From contig JADLAZ010000013.1 of assembly GCA_020849725.1 (NCBI GenBank), positions 26,447 to 90,446 of the forward strand: a stretch of 64,000 nt of DNA. The letters run 5' to 3'. Position numbers and translations under genes: made by a program. This stretch comes from Chloroflexota bacterium (GTDB lineage Bacteria; Chloroflexota; Chloroflexia; Thermomicrobiales; JADLAZ01). Positions 60,448 through 64,000 of the stretch are shown here, one piece after another (position 1 is the first letter of the stretch; the number at the start of each line of letters is the position of its first letter). Under the pieces are notes generated by a model. The model was given only the letters and a program-made list of their open reading frames with translations. It had not been told where the DNA came from and did no database searches.

Positions 60448-61452
60448 ATGATCAGTGTCGGCATCATCGCCAACCCCGCCTCCGGCCAGGACATCCGCCG
60501 CCTGACGACGCAGGCGTCCGTCTTCGGCAACGACGAGAAAGTGCGCATCGTCCGGCGGCTGCTGGCCGGGCTGGCCGCCACCGGCGTCGAGCGGGCCTGG
60601 CTCATGCCCGACTCATATGGCATCGGGCCGCGGGCGCTTGACGGGTTGCGGCTCGACCTGGACGTCCGTCTGCTGGACATGCCGGTTGAGTTCACTCAGG
60701 ACGACTCGACCCGCGCCGCCGTTGCGATGGGCGCGGCCGGCGTGTGCTGCCTGGTGACACTCGGCGGCGACGGCACCAACCGGGCGGTCGCCAAGGCCGG
60801 TCCCACGACGCCGCTGCTACCGTTATCGACCGGCACCAACAACGTCTTTCCGATCCTGATCGAGGCGACGATCGGCGGCATCGCCGCTGGGCTGGTCGCC
60901 ACTGGCCGGGCCGATGCCGCCATCACGCCGACGCCGCGCATTGAGATCGTGCGCGGCGTCGAGCCGCCGGCCCCGGATGCGCCGCTCGACGATCTGGCGC
61001 TGGTCGATGCCGCCGCTATCGATGAGTGGTTCATCGGCGCGCGGGCGATCCTGGATCTGCGGCGAGTGACGCATCTGGTGCTGGCGCGCGCCGAGCCGGG
61101 TGCGGTCGGCATGTCGTCCATCGGCGCGCATTTGCTCGACGCGCCGCTGCCGGTCGGTCAGGGCCTGTCCTTGCGCCTCGGCGCGACTGGGCAGGCAGTG
61201 ACGGCGCCACTGGCGCCGGGCCTGATCGACACTGTCCGGGTATCTGAGCGCCGCTGCCTGGCCGAGGGTGAGGCGATCGCGCTGCGCCGGGAGATGGCCT
61301 GGGTGCTGGCGCTCGATGGCGAGCGCGACCTGGAGGTGTCGCCGGGCGAGACGATCTGGCTGCGCGTGACAGCGCGCGGGCCGCGCGTTATCGACCCACG
61401 CCGGGCGATCGGACTGGCTGCCGCCGCTGGCGTGTTCGTCGGCCCGGTCTGA
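60448..61452 (+). CDS. AcoX/ATP-NAD-kinase-like protein
   Basis: 334 residues. The N-terminus VGIIANPASGQDIRRLTTQA and SVFGNDEKVRIVRRLLAGLA and the LVTLGGDGTNRAVAKAG (GGDGT of NAD/diacylglycerol kinases) match COG3199 and the AcoX proteins of acetoin operons. It may bind NAD. TGTNNVFPILIEATIGGIAA follows. The biochemical role is unknown. A -10-like TATGAT ends 6 nt before the ATG and there is no ribosome site, so the mRNA may be leaderless. No acetoin dehydrogenase genes are adjacent. Confidence 0.87.
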   Translation: MISVGIIANPASGQDIRRLTTQASVFGNDEKVRIVRRLLAGLAATGVERAWLMPDSYGIGPRALDGLRLDLDVRLLDMPVEFTQDDSTRAAVAMGAAGVCCLVTLGGDGTNRAVAKAGPTTPLLPLSTGTNNVFPILIEATIGGIAAGLVATGRADAAITPTPRIEIVRGVEPPAPDAPLDDLALVDAAAIDEWFIGARAILDLRRVTHLVLARAEPGAVGMSSIGAHLLDAPLPVGQGLSLRLGATGQAVTAPLAPGLIDTVRVSERRCLAEGEAIALRREMAWVLALDGERDLEVSPGETIWLRVTARGPRVIDPRRAIGLAAAAGVFVGPV

Positions 61453-61514
61453 GCGGAGGGCATGATAGGATTGGCCGCGTCGCGACACACACCGCGATAG
61501 CAGGAGGGGTTCCG

Positions 61515-62657
61515 GTGAAAATCGCTCGCATCGAGCAGTACTTTCCTCGGCCGCGGATGCGCCTGGTCAAGGTCACGACCGACACTGGACTGGTTGGCTG
61601 GGGCGAGACGACACTGGAGGGCAAGCCGAGGAGTACGATGGCCGCCGTCGACGAGCTGGCCGACTACCTGATCGGCAAGGATCCACTGCGCATCGAGCAC
61701 CACTGGCAGCACATCTACCGGTCAGCTTTCTTTCGTGGCGGCAACGTGCTGATGAGTGCGCTGTCGGGCATCGACCAGGCGCTGTGGGACATTGCCGGCA
61801 AGCACTACGGTGCGCCGGTCTACGCGCTGCTCGGCGGGCCGACGCGCGACCGGGTGCGGGTTTACGCTCACTGGGGCGTCCGCGACCGCAGCGATGAGAG
61901 CCTGGCCCGTGCCAAATACTGGCTGGAGGAGTTGCAGCGCATCGGCGGCTACACGGCCTTCAAGTCCGGCCCGGTCGGCAAGTGGCGGGCGCATGAGCCG
62001 CCGGCCCGCGTCGACGAGTTCATCGCCATCGCCAATCTCATGCGCGAGTGGGTCGGCCCGGAGGTCGAGCTGGCCTTCGACTTCCACGGCAAGATGACGC
62101 CGGGCCTGGCGGTGGAGGTCATTCACCAATTGGTGGGCATGCGTCCGATGTTCGTTGAAGAACCGGTGCCGCAGGACAACATCGATGCGCTTAAGCTGGT
62201 GGCGGACAGGGTACCGGTCCCGATCGCCACCGGCGAGCGGCTGCTCAGTCGCTGGGAGTTCCGGCGCGTGCTGGAGCAGCAGGCCTGCGCCTACATCCAG
62301 CCGGACGGCTCGCACGCCGGCGGCATCAGCGAGCTGCGCCGCATCGCCGCCATGGCCGAGGTCTACTACATCCACACCATGCCGCACTGCGCCATCGGCG
62401 CGGTCGCCCTCAGCGCCTGCCTGCACGTCGATGCAGCCACGCCCAACTTCCTGATCCAGGAGTCGATCGGCCCACAGCAACTGCAGGGGCCGGTGCAATT
62501 GGCCTGGCAGCTCAAGGACGGCTACATGGAGCTGCCGACCGTGCCCGGCCTGGGTGTCGAGGTTGACGAGAAGGAGATCGCCCACATGTCAGCCTACACG
62601 GAGGAGTTGGGCGGCGAGCACTTCTACGAGCAGGATGGCAGCGTTGCCGACTGGTAG
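61515..62657 (+). CDS. Enolase-superfamily dehydratase, galactonate-dehydratase-like
   Basis: 380 residues, the usual length. It begins KIARIEQYFPRPRMRLVKVT with LVGWGETTLEG; GIDQALWDIAGKHYGAPVYA and LLGGPTRDRVRVYAHWGVRD follow. Metal ligands: FDFHGKMTPGLAVEVI, MFVEEPVPQDN and IATGERLLSRWEFRRV; the catalytic His is in YIHTMPHCAIGAVALSA. This matches D-galactonate dehydratase (DgoD) types, but other sugar-acid dehydratases are possible. The start is GTG at 61515 with AGGAGGGG. Confidence 0.87.
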   Translation: MKIARIEQYFPRPRMRLVKVTTDTGLVGWGETTLEGKPRSTMAAVDELADYLIGKDPLRIEHHWQHIYRSAFFRGGNVLMSALSGIDQALWDIAGKHYGAPVYALLGGPTRDRVRVYAHWGVRDRSDESLARAKYWLEELQRIGGYTAFKSGPVGKWRAHEPPARVDEFIAIANLMREWVGPEVELAFDFHGKMTPGLAVEVIHQLVGMRPMFVEEPVPQDNIDALKLVADRVPVPIATGERLLSRWEFRRVLEQQACAYIQPDGSHAGGISELRRIAAMAEVYYIHTMPHCAIGAVALSACLHVDAATPNFLIQESIGPQQLQGPVQLAWQLKDGYMELPTVPGLGVEVDEKEIAHMSAYTEELGGEHFYEQDGSVADW

Positions 62658-62698
62658 CCGCCGCGCCGGACCGCGCTGTGGGAGGGGAGACAGGCGCC

Positions 62699-63595
62699 AT
62701 GAGCGTTAACCTGCCGCGGGCCCGGCGCATTATCGAGCCGTTCCTCGTGCCGCCAGGGAAGAAGGTCTCGCTCCGCAAAGACTACGATCCTGGCTATACT
62801 GCCGATTTCCTCGACAAGAGCAAGGGTGTGACCCTCTTGCGGCAAGGCCTGGTGCGGCTGGCTGAGTACCAGGACCGCCTGTATGCTCAGAATACCTACG
62901 CTGTGCTGGTGATCGTGCAAGCGATGGATGCGGCCGGCAAGGACAGCGTCATCAAGCACGTCATGGGCGGCTTCAACCCGCAAGGCTGTCAGGTCTTCAG
63001 CTTCCAGGCGCCCTCGGTCGAGGAATTGGACCACGACTATCTCTGGCGCGCCGTTCGGGTGTTGCCCGCGCGCGGCCACATCGGCATCTTCAACCGCTCC
63101 TACTACGAGGAGGTGCTGGTCGTTCGGGTGCATCAGGAGCTCCTGGACGCGCAGCGCCTACCAGCCACAACCACGAGCGCAGACATCTGGCAGCGACGGT
63201 TCAGCGAGATCAATAATTTCGAAAAATACCTGGTCGACAACGGCACTGTTGTCGTCAAGCTCTTCCTGAATGTCTCCCGGCAGGAGCAAAAGCAGCGCTT
63301 CCTCGACCGAATCGACCGGCCGGAGAAGAACTGGAAGTTCTCGCTCGCCGACGTGCGTGATCGCGCCCACTGGGACGAGTACATGGCCGCCTATGAGGAG
63401 GTGTTCGCTCACACCAGCACACCCTGGGCGCCCTGGTACATCATCCCGGCCGACGCCAAGTGGTTCACCCGGTTGGGTGTGGCGGCGGTGCTCGGCCTGC
63501 GGCTGGAGGAGCTTAGCCCGCGCTATCCGACGATGAGTGACGAGCAACGGGCGCAGCTTGCGGAGGCCAGACGCCTGCTCGAGCGAGAGGACTGA
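62699..63595 (+). CDS. ppk2: Polyphosphate kinase 2 family protein
   Basis: 298 residues, a single PPK2 domain. Walker A VIVQAMDAAGKDSVIKHV (about residues 71-88), Walker B IGIFNRSYYEEVLVVRVHQE, and RFLDRIDRPEKNWKFSLADV in the lid. APWYIIPADAKWFTRLGVAA closes it. It transfers phosphate between polyphosphate and a nucleoside mono- or diphosphate; the subclass cannot be fixed. The start is ATG at 62699 with GGAGGGGAG. Confidence 0.93.
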   Translation: MSVNLPRARRIIEPFLVPPGKKVSLRKDYDPGYTADFLDKSKGVTLLRQGLVRLAEYQDRLYAQNTYAVLVIVQAMDAAGKDSVIKHVMGGFNPQGCQVFSFQAPSVEELDHDYLWRAVRVLPARGHIGIFNRSYYEEVLVVRVHQELLDAQRLPATTTSADIWQRRFSEINNFEKYLVDNGTVVVKLFLNVSRQEQKQRFLDRIDRPEKNWKFSLADVRDRAHWDEYMAAYEEVFAHTSTPWAPWYIIPADAKWFTRLGVAAVLGLRLEELSPRYPTMSDEQRAQLAEARRLLERED

Positions 63596-63611
63596 CCGGC
63601 GGCGCGGGCGC

Positions 63612-64000
63612 TCAGGCGCCCGGGGGCGGACCGGCCGGTGTCTCAGTGGCGTTGGCGCTCTCATCAGACGCGGCAATGCCGCGCTGCACCATCCAGTCTT
63701 CCAGGCGCGTCAGCACCGTCAGCACCAGCAGCGTGATAACAGTCGCGGTGGTGGCGACGATGTAGATGCCGGCGCCGGCGAGCATGCCAATGGCGGCGAT
63801 GACCCAGATCGTCGCGGCAGTGGTCAGGTTGCGGACGCGCCCGTGACCCTGGAAGATGATGCCGGCGCCCAAGAATCCGACGCCGGTGACGATCGTCGAG
63901 CCGATGCGGGTCGGGTCCGGCGCTGGCGACAGCGTCACAAACTGCCGCGTGACGAGTTCACCAGTGATCATGAAGAGCGCTGAGCCGAGGCAGATCAGCA
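63612..64000 (-). CDS. MgtC/SapB-family membrane protein, N-terminus beyond window
   Basis: About 128 residues visible; the 5' end runs past base 64000. The MgtC core is present: PTRIGSTIVTGVGFLGAGII, GHGRVRNLTTAATIWVIAAI and IYIVATTATVITLLVLTVLT. A tail after residue 100 is polar and short. MgtC proteins are inner-membrane factors for growth at low Mg2+ and interact with other transport systems. An internal ATG at 63971 could be mistaken for the start, but the codons above it (LLICLGSALF) continue the family sequence. Confidence 0.88.
   Translation of the reverse strand, partial: LICLGSALFMITGELVTRQFVTLSPAPDPTRIGSTIVTGVGFLGAGIIFQGHGRVRNLTTAATIWVIAAIGMLAGAGIYIVATTATVITLLVLTVLTRLEDWMVQRGIAASDESANATETPAGPPPGA

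Overview
This is a GC-rich (roughly two-thirds or more G+C by eye) bacterial chromosomal window, densely coded, with no rRNA, tRNA or CRISPR seen. Several features point to Chloroflexota, as an inference: a T-box-led ileS, a Firmicutes-style dnaB/dnaD/dnaI replication module next to rplI, secreted Thr/Pro-linker proteins (including a C-terminal domain of the 'sunset' type and a secreted family I know mainly from Chloroflexota), and many dispersed palindromic intergenic repeats.

Layout. 1-3.4 kb: ileS (cut by the window edge) behind an isoleucine T-box riboswitch, which first reads a 95-residue unknown protein. 3.5-11.1 kb: a large TPR protein, dnaI-like loader, dnaD-like protein, dnaB and rplI, all on the minus strand, with one plus-strand VOC gene inserted. 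11.7-32.2 kb: a minus-strand surface-glycan locus of 14 genes. It has four multi-spanning GT-C glycosyltransferases, two GT-B and two GT2 glycosyltransferases, a CDP-glucose module (cytidylyltransferase and 4,6-dehydratase), a Wzx-like flippase, two secreted proteins and a radical SAM/SPASM enzyme. Many junctions overlap by 4 nt. A divergent sugar epimerase follows. 33.6-40 kb: two Uma2-type genes (one truncated), aroA, an ECF sigma factor, a lone receiver domain, a small P-loop kinase and a DUF1015 protein. 40-50 kb: threonine aldolase, a K+ channel, an FAH-family hydrolase, a small membrane protein, acuB-acuC, a BNR-repeat propeller, an AT-richer restriction-like protein, tandem peroxiredoxins and a beta-hydroxyacid dehydrogenase. 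50-64 kb: an MBOAT/SGNH acetylation pair, RraA-like and surE, a DUF4388 protein, folE, an APH/P-loop fusion kinase, a Thr/Pro-rich lipoprotein, a tyrosine recombinase, an AcoX-like protein, a galactonate-dehydratase-like enolase, PPK2, and mgtC (cut by the edge).

The most unusual structure is in the spacers. At least six intergenic regions are bracketed by inverted arms built of short tandem units. Most are G-tract arms, and some use an ATGAGTGATGAG-type unit. The arms abut the flanking genes and enclose nested palindromes, and each locus has its own version of the unit. A separate 145-bp palindromic element lies in frame inside a secreted-protein gene, between its coupled start codon and its signal peptide.
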